A DNA stretch of 64,000 nucleotides from Dyadobacter tibetensis Y620-1 (GCF_000566685.1 NZ_AZQN01000002.1:186001-250000), one strand, 5' to 3'. Numbered from the stretch's first letter, positions 26,814 through 37,108 are shown. A program made the numbers and translations. The notes: generated from the sequence alone by a model not told the origin.

Positions 26814-28106
26814 ATGCGTATCGAGCAAATTCAAGGCTATCGCGACCAAGCCTATCAACATCTCACCACGGCGCTTTTACCCTTTTGGGAAACACGCTGT
26901 GTAGACCACGTTAACGGAGGATTCATCACTCACTTCGACCATGCGGGTAACGATTCGGGTGAGGATGAGAAATCGTTAATTGCTCAGTCCAGAACAGTAT
27001 ACACCTTTTCTGCTGCCCATAGAGCAGGCTACGGAGAAGGAAGGTATGCGCAAATCGCAGGTCATGGCGTCGATTTTATGATCGAAAAGATGTGGGACAA
27101 AGAAAACGGGGGCTTTTATTGGCTGATGAACAGAAAAGGAGATGTTGCTATCGACGAAAAAATAGTATACGGGCATAGTTTCGCCATTTATAGCCTTAGT
27201 GAGTATACATTAGCAACCGGAGATCCCAGGGGATTGGAATATGCAGAGAAAGTATTTGACTTACTTCAAATCCATGGCGCTGACATCCACTATGGGGGTT
27301 ATTTTGAAATGTTCTTAAAAAACTGGGACTTAAAAGGATCCGGCTCTGAAGGGGGGGACAGGAAAACTTTAGATGCACATATGCACCTTATGGAGGCATT
27401 TACAACTCTGTACGAGGCCAGTGGCAAGCAGGTTCACCGCCGAAAACTCCTGGAAATTATAGAACTGTTGGTAGCAAAAGTGATGCATCCGGAATATGGA
27501 ACCGGCATCCCACAATTTTGGGCAGACTGGCGGGTGGCACCGCAAATCAAATTTGATATTATCTGGGGTTGGGACCGGTTCTCTGAAGACGGTTTTAAGA
27601 GTTCAGCAGAAGATAATACAAGCTATGGACATAATGTAGAATTTGCTTGGCTACTTATGCATGCTCTGGATATAGCTGGCGAACCTTATGACTGCTATGA
27701 AAATCAAATTTTAAAGTCATTCAATCATGCAGTCGATTATGGTATAGATTGGGAATATGGTGGCGTGTATGTCGAAGGATCTCACAAAGGAATGGTCTAC
27801 GACCGAGAGAAGGAATTTTGGCAACAGGCAGAAGTTCTGATAGGCATGCTAGATGCCTATAGGGTGTATCAGGACGAAAAATATTTAAAAGCTTATGACG
27901 CAACCCATCGTTTTGTCTTTAACCATATGATTTCCCCGGTTGGGGAATGGCTCCCATTGCTGAGCAGGGATGGAGAACCTATATGGAGACATATGAGCCA
28001 CTCCTGGAAGGTGAATTATCACTCAGTGCGCTCGATGGTTCAAAGTATCATTCGTCTGGATAAACTTATTAATAAGATGAATTCGGTTGAAAGCCATACC
28101 TTATAG
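26814..28106 (+). CDS. AGE-family epimerase, cellobiose 2-epimerase-like
   Basis: 430 aa from the ATG at 26814 (MRIEQIQGYRDQAYQHL); the frame extends back to a TTG at 26775, but that adds 13 unlikely residues. It is an (alpha/alpha)6 barrel of the N-acylglucosamine 2-epimerase family. GGFITHFDHAG, SRTVYTFSAA, DAHMHLMEAFTTLYEAS, NTSYGHNVEFAWLL (the His-Glu catalytic block) and SHSWKVNYHSVR are as in cellobiose 2-epimerases, which turn the reducing-end glucose of beta-1,4-disaccharides into mannose. It has no signal peptide, so it is cytoplasmic. Context suggests use of beta-linked glucosides or mannosides; a mannose or GlcNAc epimerase cannot be excluded. Confidence 0.88.
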   Translation: MRIEQIQGYRDQAYQHLTTALLPFWETRCVDHVNGGFITHFDHAGNDSGEDEKSLIAQSRTVYTFSAAHRAGYGEGRYAQIAGHGVDFMIEKMWDKENGGFYWLMNRKGDVAIDEKIVYGHSFAIYSLSEYTLATGDPRGLEYAEKVFDLLQIHGADIHYGGYFEMFLKNWDLKGSGSEGGDRKTLDAHMHLMEAFTTLYEASGKQVHRRKLLEIIELLVAKVMHPEYGTGIPQFWADWRVAPQIKFDIIWGWDRFSEDGFKSSAEDNTSYGHNVEFAWLLMHALDIAGEPYDCYENQILKSFNHAVDYGIDWEYGGVYVEGSHKGMVYDREKEFWQQAEVLIGMLDAYRVYQDEKYLKAYDATHRFVFNHMISPVGEWLPLLSRDGEPIWRHMSHSWKVNYHSVRSMVQSIIRLDKLINKMNSVESHTL

Positions 28107-28303
28107 TGAACTGTTGAAAAAAAGAGGGTAATAGGGAATATTTTACTCATATTCTAATCGATGACATGGATTGAACCCATTTTGTACCCGGCAATTACAA
28201 AACATTATCTAGCTGACATAAAGCCACTTACCTAGAATTAAAACCTGTTTGGGCTAGTTATGGATTTAACTGGTATAGTTTATTTAAGTTTACCAGCAGA
28301 TAA

Positions 28304-28323
28304 CGACCTACCCTCTGGTAGGT
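28304..28323. repeat. Short inverted repeat in the csbD leader
   Basis: GACCTACC-CTCT-GGTAGGTC, an 8-bp stem with a 4-nt loop about 30 nt before the csbD start. It could be a leader hairpin or operator. A TAAGTTTA box at 28285-28292 (one mismatch to the -7 consensus) lies just upstream. Confidence 0.4.
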
Positions 28324-28354
28324 CAAACTGATTAAAACTTAAACCAGATTAGCT

Positions 28355-28555
28355 ATGAGCGCATTCACGCAAAAAATAAAAGGTAATTGGAATGAATTGA
28401 AAGGTAAGTTGAAGCAGGAATATGGCGATCTTACTGACGACGATTTGACCTATGCTGAAGGTAAGGAAGATGAATTATTAGGAAAGTTACAGCAAAAAAT
28501 GGGTAAAACCCGTTCCGAAGTAGAAACCGAGATTGACAGATTGTCAAATTCGTAA
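28355..28555 (+). CDS. CsbD-family stress protein
   Basis: 66 aa, highly charged. [20 protein letters not shown] and [20 protein letters not shown] are the CsbD signature. The family is induced by general stress in many bacteria; its molecular role is unknown. It has no signal peptide. It is a single-gene unit, ended by a strong hairpin, and abundant expression is plausible given the terminator (inference). Confidence 0.95.
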   Translation: MSAFTQKIKGNWNELKGKLKQEYGDLTDDDLTYAEGKEDELLGKLQQKMGKTRSEVETEIDRLSNS

Positions 28556-28567
28556 TGGGGGAAACAG

Positions 28568-28626
28568 ACCCTAGCAAAAGAGCCCCTTAGCCAATATGGC
28601 TAAGGGGCTCTTTTGCTAGGGTTTTA
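28568..28626 (+). terminator. Very strong intrinsic terminator after csbD
   Basis: 28568-28592 pairs perfectly with 28598-28622 (25 bp) around a 5-nt loop AATAT, followed by TTT. It lies between csbD and the convergent YcxB-like gene. Confidence 0.9.
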
Positions 28627-28638
28627 CCAAAGAAAAAT

Positions 28639-29190
28639 TTAGGCCTCTAAAAATTCCTTTTGCTTCAATATTCTTTCAAACATTTTATGTTCATGATCCG
28701 AATTAAAAACGGTGAACGGCAGATAAATAAATTGACCCTTGGAGATGACCAAAATATAACCTTCCTTGTCCTTATAAGCATTTTGAATTTGTTCCCACTT
28801 CATAATGCTACCTTCCTTTTGATTTAGCTTCATTAAAATTTGACGACTATCTATTTCGTAGCTAAATTTTTGGAACATCGTTTTATATTGATCCAATTGG
28901 GTGATTCCAGCGAACTGAACCAACCAAAACAGAACATATAATAAAGTGGCCACGAATACCGTGATATAAATCCATAGATTAGGGTAAACTCCCGTCAGGT
29001 TCAATACAGCATTGATAAAAATAAGAGCTATAGGAATTAAGGACCACTTGTACTGCGACTTAAAAAAATGCAGCATAGCAAGACGAATATACTTTTTGGT
29101 CGGCAGGGCATACTTTTTGGTACGAACCGCAGCTGGGTTCGAGGGCATTTGATAAACTGGCTGGTGTTTATTTACCGATATTTTGGCCAT
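28639..29190 (-). CDS. YcxB-like membrane protein
   Basis: 183 aa from the ATG at 29190 (MAKISVNKHQPVYQ); an upstream ATG at 29247 would add 19 residues and is less likely. There are two membrane helices at about residues 48-66 and 73-95 (WSLIPIALIFINAVLNLTGV, WIYITVFVATLLYVLFWLVQ). The C-terminal part (YEIDSRQILMKLNQKEGSIM, WEQIQNAYKDKEGYILVISK, FIYLPFTVF) matches the YcxB-like domain. The family has no known function. It is monocistronic and convergent with csbD. Confidence 0.75.
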   Translation of the reverse strand: MAKISVNKHQPVYQMPSNPAAVRTKKYALPTKKYIRLAMLHFFKSQYKWSLIPIALIFINAVLNLTGVYPNLWIYITVFVATLLYVLFWLVQFAGITQLDQYKTMFQKFSYEIDSRQILMKLNQKEGSIMKWEQIQNAYKDKEGYILVISKGQFIYLPFTVFNSDHEHKMFERILKQKEFLEA

Positions 29191-29464
29191 AACTTTATTA
29201 TTAGTAATTAGATCAGTTGCAAGGATTATAGAACCTTTTGGCTCCAATTCGCTCTCAAAAAACAGGAAAAAGGCCCCAATTAAAATGCAAAGTTAGAAAA
29301 AAGCCAAAGACTTATTCAGAAAGGTATTGAAATAAAAAGGGGTTAAAAGAAATTAAGCTAATTTGCAGGGTATATGCTGCAAAAATGAAATAAGTAAAAT
29401 TTCGTTTTCAAAAAGCCAATTTACTTTGTCATAAGGCAGCCTAGCCGTTTCTAAATAAAGACAC

Positions 29465-31525
29465 ATGAGCTTTTTATTTCCGTCATTCTTGTGGGGCCTA
29501 TTGGCGGTGGCCATCCCCATTGCGATTCATTTGTTCAATTTCCGTAAGACTAAGCGGGTATATTTCTCCAATGTGGCCTTCCTAAAGGCTGTAGACACCA
29601 AGACCAAAACCATTAGACACATCAAACACTGGCTGGTTCTGGCCACCCGGATTCTATGCATTGCAGCCTTGGTTCTGGCATTCGCCCAGCCCTATCTTAA
29701 CAGCGGAGAAAATCAACCCCTAACCCAGCGCGCTGTTACCAGTCTATATCTGGACAACTCTTATAGTATGCAGGGGGAGCTGAATACGAAGCGTTACCTG
29801 GACATAGCCACGGGCCGATTGGATGACTTACTAGGACAATTTACAAATGCAAGAAATCTACAGCTCATTACCAACGATTTCAGTCCAAAGGAAGGTAGCC
29901 TTTCCGATGCCGGTCAAATTAAAGACAGACTGACCACTATGCAACTTGCTACCACTTCTCGCAGTTTTCAAGATATTCTTAATAGGCAAGTCAACCTTAT
30001 CAACCGCCATCATCAGGGGAAGGGAAATCACTTATTTTGGTTTTCTGACTTTCAGAAAAGCACCGCAGGCGATCTGTCAGAACTTAACATAGACAGCACC
30101 TCCACCTTACATATTATTCCCATACAGGCACCTGCCCAGAAAAATGTTTACATCGATACGCTATGGCTCAATACACCTTTTGTCAGAGAAGGACAAAACA
30201 ATAGTTTGAATGTCAAAATCAAGAATTCGGGAGCCGAAGATGTCCAAAATTTAGTATTGAAACTGACTCTGGACAATACCCAAACCTCCACTGCATCGGT
30301 AAGCATTAAGGCCAATAGCAGCAGCACGGCTCGATTCAATTTCAACGTCACTGGAGCGGGCTTTAAGAAAGGGAAGGTGAGTTTTGATGATTACCCTATC
30401 CTATTTGATAATGAATACTATTTTATCCTGGAGGCTTCACCCAAAATTAAGATTCTCCATATCTATGATGATTTAGCGAACCATCAGGCCATACGACAAG
30501 TCTTTTCTAATGACAGTCTGTTTTCCTATCAGCAACAAAAGTCGGGATCCATCGATCCGGGAAACATTGCCTCATCAGATCTTATCGTGTTAAATGGTGT
30601 CAACCAACTGGGTAATGGAATACAGCAGGAGATTCAAAAACGGATTCTCAAGGGAAGCGCCCTAGTGGTCATCCCTGCTCCCACGCCGAGTGTCACTACT
30701 TATAATCAGTTATTAAGCCCCATGGGGATTGGTCAGCTCATGGTCGGCTCGGACTCGCATAACATGGTAGCATTACAACCAGCAGACCGAAACATTCCAT
30801 TTTACCGGGATGTTTTTGAAGCCTCTGTTCAACAGGATGCCAATACCATTATGCCCACTGCCCGTCCGGTATGGCAATGGCGGCAAAGTGGGCAAAGCTT
30901 ACTGGCGCTTCGAAGTGGTCTCCCCTACCTTAATCAAATTTCTTCTGGAGCTGGCTTGGTTTACCTGCTATCGGCCCCACTCCTGCCAACCCATGGCAGT
31001 ATGGCCGAACATGCCCTATTCGTTCCAACCTTTTACAAAATAGCAGCCAGCAGCATGAAGGCACCTCCTTTGGCTTACACCTTTGACCAAAATCCTATTG
31101 TGTATCCTTTACTGGACAAACCCAATACAGAAGCCTTATTTAAGCTCAGAAATGGGAAGGCAGAGGTTATTCCTTCCCAACGCATTGTCGGTAATAATTT
31201 ACTCTTAGAATTACCTACTTCAGATGAAACTGATATACTCAGTCCAGGCTATTATTCCTTGGAACAAGACGGCAAGACCAGAGGTTGGTTGGGACTAAAT
31301 TATGAGAAGTCAGAATCCGAATTATTGTATTACTCTGCCGACACCCTGCGCCAGATTTTTCGGAATCATAGACAGGTTAAGGTATATGACGACATTCAAC
31401 AAGCATCCTTTACTCAGGCATTTGCCAGCCAGCAGCAATCCAGCGATCTATGGAAGTACTTTCTGTATGCGGCACTGTTCTTCCTCTTAGTGGAGATTGG
31501 AATTCTGCGATTTATGCGTGCATAA
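29465..31525 (+). CDS. BatA-domain membrane protein with von Willebrand-like region
   Basis: 686 aa. The N-terminus SFLFPSFLWGLLAVAIPIAI and HLFNFRKTKRVYFSNVAFL is the BatA (aerotolerance regulator) signature, with two helices at about residues 5-24 and 56-76. A degenerate vWA domain follows (YLDNSYSMQGE gives a DxSxS-type metal site at about 98-102). A large periplasmic region then leads to a C-terminal helix (YFLYAALFFLLVEIGILRFM). The family is found with MoxR/Bat operons, but none of those genes is adjacent here. A role in envelope assembly or stress is only a family-level guess. Confidence 0.88.
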   Translation: MSFLFPSFLWGLLAVAIPIAIHLFNFRKTKRVYFSNVAFLKAVDTKTKTIRHIKHWLVLATRILCIAALVLAFAQPYLNSGENQPLTQRAVTSLYLDNSYSMQGELNTKRYLDIATGRLDDLLGQFTNARNLQLITNDFSPKEGSLSDAGQIKDRLTTMQLATTSRSFQDILNRQVNLINRHHQGKGNHLFWFSDFQKSTAGDLSELNIDSTSTLHIIPIQAPAQKNVYIDTLWLNTPFVREGQNNSLNVKIKNSGAEDVQNLVLKLTLDNTQTSTASVSIKANSSSTARFNFNVTGAGFKKGKVSFDDYPILFDNEYYFILEASPKIKILHIYDDLANHQAIRQVFSNDSLFSYQQQKSGSIDPGNIASSDLIVLNGVNQLGNGIQQEIQKRILKGSALVVIPAPTPSVTTYNQLLSPMGIGQLMVGSDSHNMVALQPADRNIPFYRDVFEASVQQDANTIMPTARPVWQWRQSGQSLLALRSGLPYLNQISSGAGLVYLLSAPLLPTHGSMAEHALFVPTFYKIAASSMKAPPLAYTFDQNPIVYPLLDKPNTEALFKLRNGKAEVIPSQRIVGNNLLLELPTSDETDILSPGYYSLEQDGKTRGWLGLNYEKSESELLYYSADTLRQIFRNHRQVKVYDDIQQASFTQAFASQQQSSDLWKYFLYAALFFLLVEIGILRFMRA

Positions 31526-31621
31526 CGGGTAAATATGGATAAAAATGTAATATGCATGGGCAAATACTTTCTGTTTATGAGTTTTTAACCCAATTTTGCA
31601 GGGATAAAAACTAAAGAACCA

Positions 31622-32752
31622 ATGCTTTCATCCCGAATAGGAATATTAGGTGGCGGTCAGTTGGGATTAATGTTACTTCAGGCAGCCATAGACTGGAACC
31701 TGGATGTTCATATATTGGATCCCGACGCCCATGCACCTTGTAAATCAATTGCTCCCCATTTCCAGCAAGGATCCTTGCAAGATTACGACACGGTTTACGC
31801 TTTTGGCAAGGAACTGGATATTATAACTATTGAAATAGAAAAAGTAAATGTAGAGGCTCTGGAGAGACTAGAACAGGAGGGTAAGAAAATCTATCCCCAA
31901 CCCTCTGTTATTCGAAAAATACAGGACAAAAGGACGCAAAAGCAGTTCTACGCCGATCATGGTCTGCCTACCGCCGAGTTCATCTTAACGGAGGACAAAG
32001 AGGACGCCGCCCGTCACGAGTCATTTCTTCCTGCTTTCCATAAGTTAGGTAAAGATGGCTACGATGGGCGTGGTGTGCAGAGAATCGCTCAACCAGCCGA
32101 TTTCCATAAAGCTTTCGACCAGCCGGGTTTATTGGAAAAAGCCGTAGCATTCGAAAAAGAATTAGCCGTTATTGTGTCACGTAATGAGAGTGGTGAACTG
32201 CGCTGTTTTCCTACGGTGGAGATGGTTTTCCATCCCGAGCACAACTTAGTTGAATATCTCTTCGCTCCTGCAGAGATTTCGGAGAGCGTCGATCGGGAGG
32301 CGAAGGCCATAGCCAGTAAAACGGCGGAGGCATTTGGCATTATCGGTATTTTAGCCGTAGAGTTGTTTTTGACCAAGGACGGCAAAATCTTAATTAACGA
32401 AGTGGCTCCACGTCCACATAACAGTGGCCATCATACCATCCGGGCCAATGCAACTTCTCAATATGAACAGCATTGGCGCGCGATTCTGAATCTTCCATTA
32501 GGAGACACCAAGGCCCTGGCCCCTTCTGCCATGGTCAACCTTCTCGGAGAGGACGGCTATGAAGGAACAGCCGTCTACGAGGGTATGGAACTGCTCCTGG
32601 CTACCCCGAAGGTATATCCCTTCCTCTATTGGAAAACACATACCAAGCCGTTCCGTAAGATGGGTCATATCACCATTCTGGACGAGGACCTTTCGTCTCT
32701 GAAGGAAAAAGTAGACTTTGTAAAGAAACATATCAAGGTTAAATCAAAATAA
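31622..32752 (+). CDS. purK: 5-(carboxyamino)imidazole ribonucleotide synthase
   Basis: 376 aa, ATP-grasp enzyme of purine synthesis that carboxylates AIR to N5-CAIR using ATP and bicarbonate. [20 protein letters not shown] is the N-terminal signature. [47 protein letters not shown] and [20 protein letters not shown] are the ATP-grasp and substrate motifs. It is followed by purE 59 nt later, forming the usual two-step pair. Confidence 0.97.
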   Translation: MLSSRIGILGGGQLGLMLLQAAIDWNLDVHILDPDAHAPCKSIAPHFQQGSLQDYDTVYAFGKELDIITIEIEKVNVEALERLEQEGKKIYPQPSVIRKIQDKRTQKQFYADHGLPTAEFILTEDKEDAARHESFLPAFHKLGKDGYDGRGVQRIAQPADFHKAFDQPGLLEKAVAFEKELAVIVSRNESGELRCFPTVEMVFHPEHNLVEYLFAPAEISESVDREAKAIASKTAEAFGIIGILAVELFLTKDGKILINEVAPRPHNSGHHTIRANATSQYEQHWRAILNLPLGDTKALAPSAMVNLLGEDGYEGTAVYEGMELLLATPKVYPFLYWKTHTKPFRKMGHITILDEDLSSLKEKVDFVKKHIKVKSK

Positions 32753-32811
32753 AGAAGGAACTCACTACTGGAGAGCCGTGGCGTTCTCTGCAAAAACCTT
32801 TAAAATCTAAT

Positions 32812-33291
32812 ATGGTAGGAATTATCATGGGCAGCATTTCCGACAGGAAAGTAATGCAGGAAGCCGCAGAAGCACTGACAGAATTGAATATACCTTTCGA
32901 AATGGAAATCGTTTCGGCTCATCGTACTCCCGAGCGTATGCTGGAGTATGCTGCTACAGCACGTGAGCGAGGGTTGCAGGTTATCATCGCTGGTGCTGGT
33001 GGGGCTGCCCACCTTCCTGGTATGGTAGCAGCCGTTACTAGTCTTCCAGTGATCGGTGTTCCGGTACTGTCGAGCAATTCCATTGATGGTTGGGATTCGA
33101 TCTTGTCCATTCTCCAAATGCCATCAGGGGTTCCCGTTGCTACTGTAGCCCTAAATGGGGCTCGAAATGCCGGAATCCTAGCGGCTCAGATTCTAGGCGC
33201 TTCCGATCCTGAAATTGGGAGTCGACTCGATGATTTTAAGCTCAATCTAAAGAAAAAAGTGGCTCTGATGAACGAGGAGTTGAAAAATTAA
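32812..33291 (+). CDS. purE: N5-carboxyaminoimidazole ribonucleotide mutase
   Basis: 159 aa, class I PurE, converting N5-CAIR to [20 protein letters not shown] (MGSxSD) at residues 3-18, [28 protein letters not shown] and [20 protein letters not shown] are the active-site motifs. It is coupled with purK in one operon. Confidence 0.97.
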   Translation: MVGIIMGSISDRKVMQEAAEALTELNIPFEMEIVSAHRTPERMLEYAATARERGLQVIIAGAGGAAHLPGMVAAVTSLPVIGVPVLSSNSIDGWDSILSILQMPSGVPVATVALNGARNAGILAAQILGASDPEIGSRLDDFKLNLKKKVALMNEELKN

Positions 33292-33360
33292 CGTTGTGTA
33301 GTATAGATCATCGACTTTGAAGACTAACTATTCGTAATTTATTTAGAACAAAAGCACGCT

Positions 33361-33969
33361 ATGGAAGACCAATTCCCAAAAAAAAGAAATATACGTCCGA
33401 CTGAAAAATCTAATTTGCCGATTATCACGTTATCCGTATTGGTACTATTGGTTTTTGCCATATTGTACATTGGCTATGAATACATCTCAGATGATGCTTC
33501 TAGTTCCGAGGAACTCACTACAGTTGTAGTAGACTCAGAGGTCTCAAGGGAAGATGTAGATGATTTTGAAGCGGAGCAGAGCAATTCGCCGACGGTAAGT
33601 CCGGAGCCCAAAAAGGTAGAACCTGCCAAACCCACAGTCGCCAAAATCAGTAGTAGCTCTATTGGAGGTAAAACAATTTCCCATAAAGTTAAAAGTGGTG
33701 AAACCTGGACCAGTATTGCAGGCAGATACAACCTAAAACTGGAAACACTCCAGGGATTGAATTCAGAAACGACCAGTCTGAAAGCCAATATTACGACTTT
33801 GAACATTCAGGTAAAAGACATCCATACCGTAGGTCCGGGAGACGTCCTTAGAGTAGTAGCAGGCAAGTACGGTATCAGCAAAAGTGCCCTTATGCAAGCC
33901 AATGGTAAGACCAAGGATTACGCAGCAAGAGGTGAAAAACTCATTATCCCGTTTCCGTCAAAGAAATAA
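33361..33969 (+). CDS. LysM-domain envelope protein
   Basis: 202 aa. A short cytoplasmic start is followed by one membrane helix at about residues 20-40 (IITLSVLVLLVFAILYIGYE), an acidic Ser/Pro-rich spacer, and two LysM domains: about 104-148 (ISHKVKSGETWTSIAGRYNL) and about 155-200 (HTVGPGDVLRVVAGKYGISK). It would be anchored in the inner membrane and bind peptidoglycan. It lies 69 nt after purE on the same strand and may share that transcript. The hairpin at 33994-34033 ends the unit. Confidence 0.88.
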   Translation: MEDQFPKKRNIRPTEKSNLPIITLSVLVLLVFAILYIGYEYISDDASSSEELTTVVVDSEVSREDVDDFEAEQSNSPTVSPEPKKVEPAKPTVAKISSSSIGGKTISHKVKSGETWTSIAGRYNLKLETLQGLNSETTSLKANITTLNIQVKDIHTVGPGDVLRVVAGKYGISKSALMQANGKTKDYAARGEKLIIPFPSKK

Positions 33970-33993
33970 CCAATGGCAAATCCAGTTGACTAA

Positions 33994-34033
33994 TAGATCC
34001 CGGATCAGAAAGAGATCCGGGATCTATTTTTTT
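33994..34033 (+). terminator. Intrinsic terminator after the LysM gene
   Basis: TAGATCCCGGATC (33994-34006) pairs perfectly with GATCCGGGATCTA (34014-34026), followed by an uninterrupted run of T. It lies between convergent genes. Confidence 0.92.
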
Positions 34034-34040
34034 CATCTTC

Positions 34041-36917
34041 TCAGAACCTTCCTCCACCCTGGCGTCCTCCGCCTCCACCACCTTCACCACCCCAGTCACC
34101 ACGACGACGCTCTGTGTTTTGTACGGGCATTTTGCCAAAATTACGTAGGGTATAGGTAAAGGTAAGCATCGCATACTGGGTCAATACGGTATTGGATAAG
34201 TCCTGAACGTAGGTTTCAGTGATGTCACGACTGATACTGTTATTCTGTTTAAGTATATCAAATACTGACAACTTCAATTCACCAGCATTATTTTTCAGGA
34301 ACTTCTTGCCAATACTGGCATTCCATAAGGTAAAGTTCTGGTTAAACCCTTCTCCCAAACCTCGGTACGATTGATTATTAAAGTCGGTCCGGAACACAAA
34401 GCCATTCCCAAAAATCCAGTTGACTCCCCCAGTGATACCTTGGGTAAAGTAATTATTATTAAGATTGGGCTGAATGGTATTTCGTACGACATTATAATTG
34501 GCTGAATAGGACAGGGTAAAATCTACCTTCTCACTTATATTACTACTTAGCACTACCCCTTGACTTGCAGCATAGGTATTGGAGAAATTGGCTATGTTAT
34601 TGACTAATCCAGGAGCTCTGGTGTAATTAAGACCGGTCGTAAGGTTGACATTCAACTTCAATTTCGAAACGGGTTTTCCATACGCAAAGAAACTGCGGGC
34701 GCTCCAGGTACCATCCATATTGACAGGCGCAGTGAGTTTCGATCCTTTTTCTAGAAACAATCCGTTGGGTAAAGTGGTGGGTTCCTGAGCTATAAAGGTT
34801 GAATTAACAATTGAATTATTGGTCTGAGTCACATATAACATGGCGTTGAAGCTAAAGGGAACATCGGCACCAGCCTTGGAGTAGCGCATGCTCAACATAT
34901 TCCGGTACTCCTGCTTAAGGTCGGGATTTCCAGCGGTCAAAGCTAATGGGTTGCTGTTATTAACCACGTTTTGAAGCTGGGTAATAGAAGGTTGGTTTGT
35001 AGAACTTCTGAAAAAGGTGCGAAACTGCGTTCCTGATTTCGAGCGGTATATTAACATTAGATTAGGCAGAAAGTTGGTAAAAGACTGGTCTACCTTAGTA
35101 TTATTGGGGGCCAGTTGCTCGCTGTACAGCCCAGTATTTTGAAAGTCAAGACCTATATTTGCCATCCAGCTACCCAGTCGATAGCGGTACCCCAATCCGG
35201 CACGATTGGTAATATACCGATTATCAAAATTATTGGTCAAAAGCGTATCCAACGAGGTATATCCCCCCATGTCAGGACTCATATTATAAGTGTCTTTCAT
35301 GGAATTGCTGTTGGACAATGTCAGACCATAATTAACCTGGATCTGTCCATTCTCCCCTACTGGCTCCGTATAGTTCACATTTCCACCCAAGGATTTCCCA
35401 TCGCTGGCCGTATAACTCCGTTGATCTATGGTGTCGCCGGGCATACGCGTGTTATCGAAGAATAAATTTTGAGAATATAACTCGTTATTTCCTGTTTTGT
35501 CGTTGATACGGGTATTCAAATTAACCGAAAAGGTTCTGCCACGCTTCTCAAAAGAATGACGCCATAAAATATTATTGGAGAAGTTATAACCATCATTAAG
35601 ACTTAAGGAATTGGTCTTCGATTCATTTAGTCTGGTTCCATCGGCCAGGTCCGTGCGACCCGAACTGCTGCTACCCGACCGATTGTCCTGAAAACTCAGG
35701 TTAGGTGTCCATACAAATGAATTCTTCTCATTCATCTTGTATTCCAGACGCAGATCCAGACGATGATTACTGTTGGTTGATGAACTCAGATTATTATTAT
35801 TGTAGAATTGATTATTTGAGCCGTCGCCAAGGAAGTATTCCTGTTGCATTATCTGATCGTTGGTATTACTAGTTCGGTTAAAGAAATAACTCCCGGAAAG
35901 TTCTACTTTATCGCTCAGTTTGTTGGAATAATTAAGGCCAAAGGAATTGGTACCCGTCAAGCCACTTTGATTTCCAACCAGGAAATTGCTACTACTATTT
36001 CCACCTCCTCCGCCTCGTCCTCCCCGACCACCGCCTGAAGAACTAGATACGCCGAGTAAATCCTGGCTGGAAAAGTTTTGCTGGTTAATATTATTGCTAA
36101 GACCAATAAGTGTAATGCGCTGATTTTTGTTGAAATAGCTAACATTACCTCCCGCCTGATAACGTTCATCCAGACCAGCTCCCGCATATACCTTGCCAAA
36201 TTGCCCGTTCCGGCGGTCAGATTTCGTAACAATATTAATGGTTTTTTGACCACTTCCATCATCAAAGCCGGTAAACTGTGACTGGTCGCTAAGTTTATCA
36301 AAAACCTCTATTTTATCTACGATTTCAGCAGGAATGGTTTTTAGTGTCAAAGCAGCATCCTCTCCAAAAAAGGGCTTTCCATCGACTAATACTTTTGTTA
36401 CTGTTTCTCCGTGCGCCGTAACAGTTCCATTTGTCACGGTGATCCCGGGCATTTTCTGGATAAGATCCTCCGTAGATGCATCAGGATTCGTTTTAAAAGC
36501 CGCAGCGTTAAACTGGGTGGTATCGCCTTTTTGTTCCATGGCCACCACCTGACCTATAACCTTAACTTCGTTAAGTTCTGAGGCGACTTCAGATAATAAA
36601 ATCTTCCCCAGTTTTATAGAGCTGTTTTTCGTTGAAAAAAAACGCTGAATATCCTGATATCCCAGATAGGATATCTTAAGCTCATAGTCGGTTTGGGCAG
36701 AAAGTCCTCCGAACATAAATTGACCATCTTGATCGGTTGTAACATATACCGGTTTGGCGTTGGCAGCCTTTTGGGTGACGGACACGTAGGCACCTACAAC
36801 GGCCGACTGCTGGGTGCTATCCACTACGGTTCCTGTCAAAGACAGCGTAGCGTTCTGAGAAACTGCTGGTATGGCCCATATACATAACAGGGCAACGATA
36901 GTAAGAAACTTGTTCAT
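34041..36917 (-). CDS. TonB-dependent-receptor-like outer-membrane beta-barrel protein
   Basis: 958 aa. A signal peptide (1-20, ending AVSQ) is followed by a CarboxypepD-like regulatory domain (about 24-110: TLSLTGTVVDSTQQSAVVGA, YELKISYLGYQDI), a plug-like region (about 128-222: LIQKMPGITV, KVLVDGKPFFGEDA, DDGSGQKTINIVTK) and a long barrel rich in aromatic and Asn residues. No TonB box is obvious. It is of the OMP_b-brl_3 type. Two Gly-rich tracts stand out: GGGRGGRGGGGG at about 297-308 and a Gly/Arg-rich C-terminal tail (EGGGGGGRQGGGRF). It is monocistronic. Its substrate is unknown; such proteins often import peptides or metals, or support surface assembly. Confidence 0.92.
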   Translation of the reverse strand: MNKFLTIVALLCIWAIPAVSQNATLSLTGTVVDSTQQSAVVGAYVSVTQKAANAKPVYVTTDQDGQFMFGGLSAQTDYELKISYLGYQDIQRFFSTKNSSIKLGKILLSEVASELNEVKVIGQVVAMEQKGDTTQFNAAAFKTNPDASTEDLIQKMPGITVTNGTVTAHGETVTKVLVDGKPFFGEDAALTLKTIPAEIVDKIEVFDKLSDQSQFTGFDDGSGQKTINIVTKSDRRNGQFGKVYAGAGLDERYQAGGNVSYFNKNQRITLIGLSNNINQQNFSSQDLLGVSSSSGGGRGGRGGGGGNSSSNFLVGNQSGLTGTNSFGLNYSNKLSDKVELSGSYFFNRTSNTNDQIMQQEYFLGDGSNNQFYNNNNLSSSTNSNHRLDLRLEYKMNEKNSFVWTPNLSFQDNRSGSSSSGRTDLADGTRLNESKTNSLSLNDGYNFSNNILWRHSFEKRGRTFSVNLNTRINDKTGNNELYSQNLFFDNTRMPGDTIDQRSYTASDGKSLGGNVNYTEPVGENGQIQVNYGLTLSNSNSMKDTYNMSPDMGGYTSLDTLLTNNFDNRYITNRAGLGYRYRLGSWMANIGLDFQNTGLYSEQLAPNNTKVDQSFTNFLPNLMLIYRSKSGTQFRTFFRSSTNQPSITQLQNVVNNSNPLALTAGNPDLKQEYRNMLSMRYSKAGADVPFSFNAMLYVTQTNNSIVNSTFIAQEPTTLPNGLFLEKGSKLTAPVNMDGTWSARSFFAYGKPVSKLKLNVNLTTGLNYTRAPGLVNNIANFSNTYAASQGVVLSSNISEKVDFTLSYSANYNVVRNTIQPNLNNNYFTQGITGGVNWIFGNGFVFRTDFNNQSYRGLGEGFNQNFTLWNASIGKKFLKNNAGELKLSVFDILKQNNSISRDITETYVQDLSNTVLTQYAMLTFTYTLRNFGKMPVQNTERRRGDWGGEGGGGGGRQGGGRF

Positions 36918-37108
36918 AAGGGGATTCTGGAATTGTTTCGCTGGTTAGAGGCAATACAGGTCCCAAAGTTTAACCCTATACGTACTTCATTTAAAGACAA
37001 TCGATGAACAAGCCCTTTTAATCGACGAAACATCAATTATACCCGACCATTTTCTAGAAAAAAATAAAGATTTGGCCTACTCACAATTTTTTTATACCAC
37101 TCAAAAGT

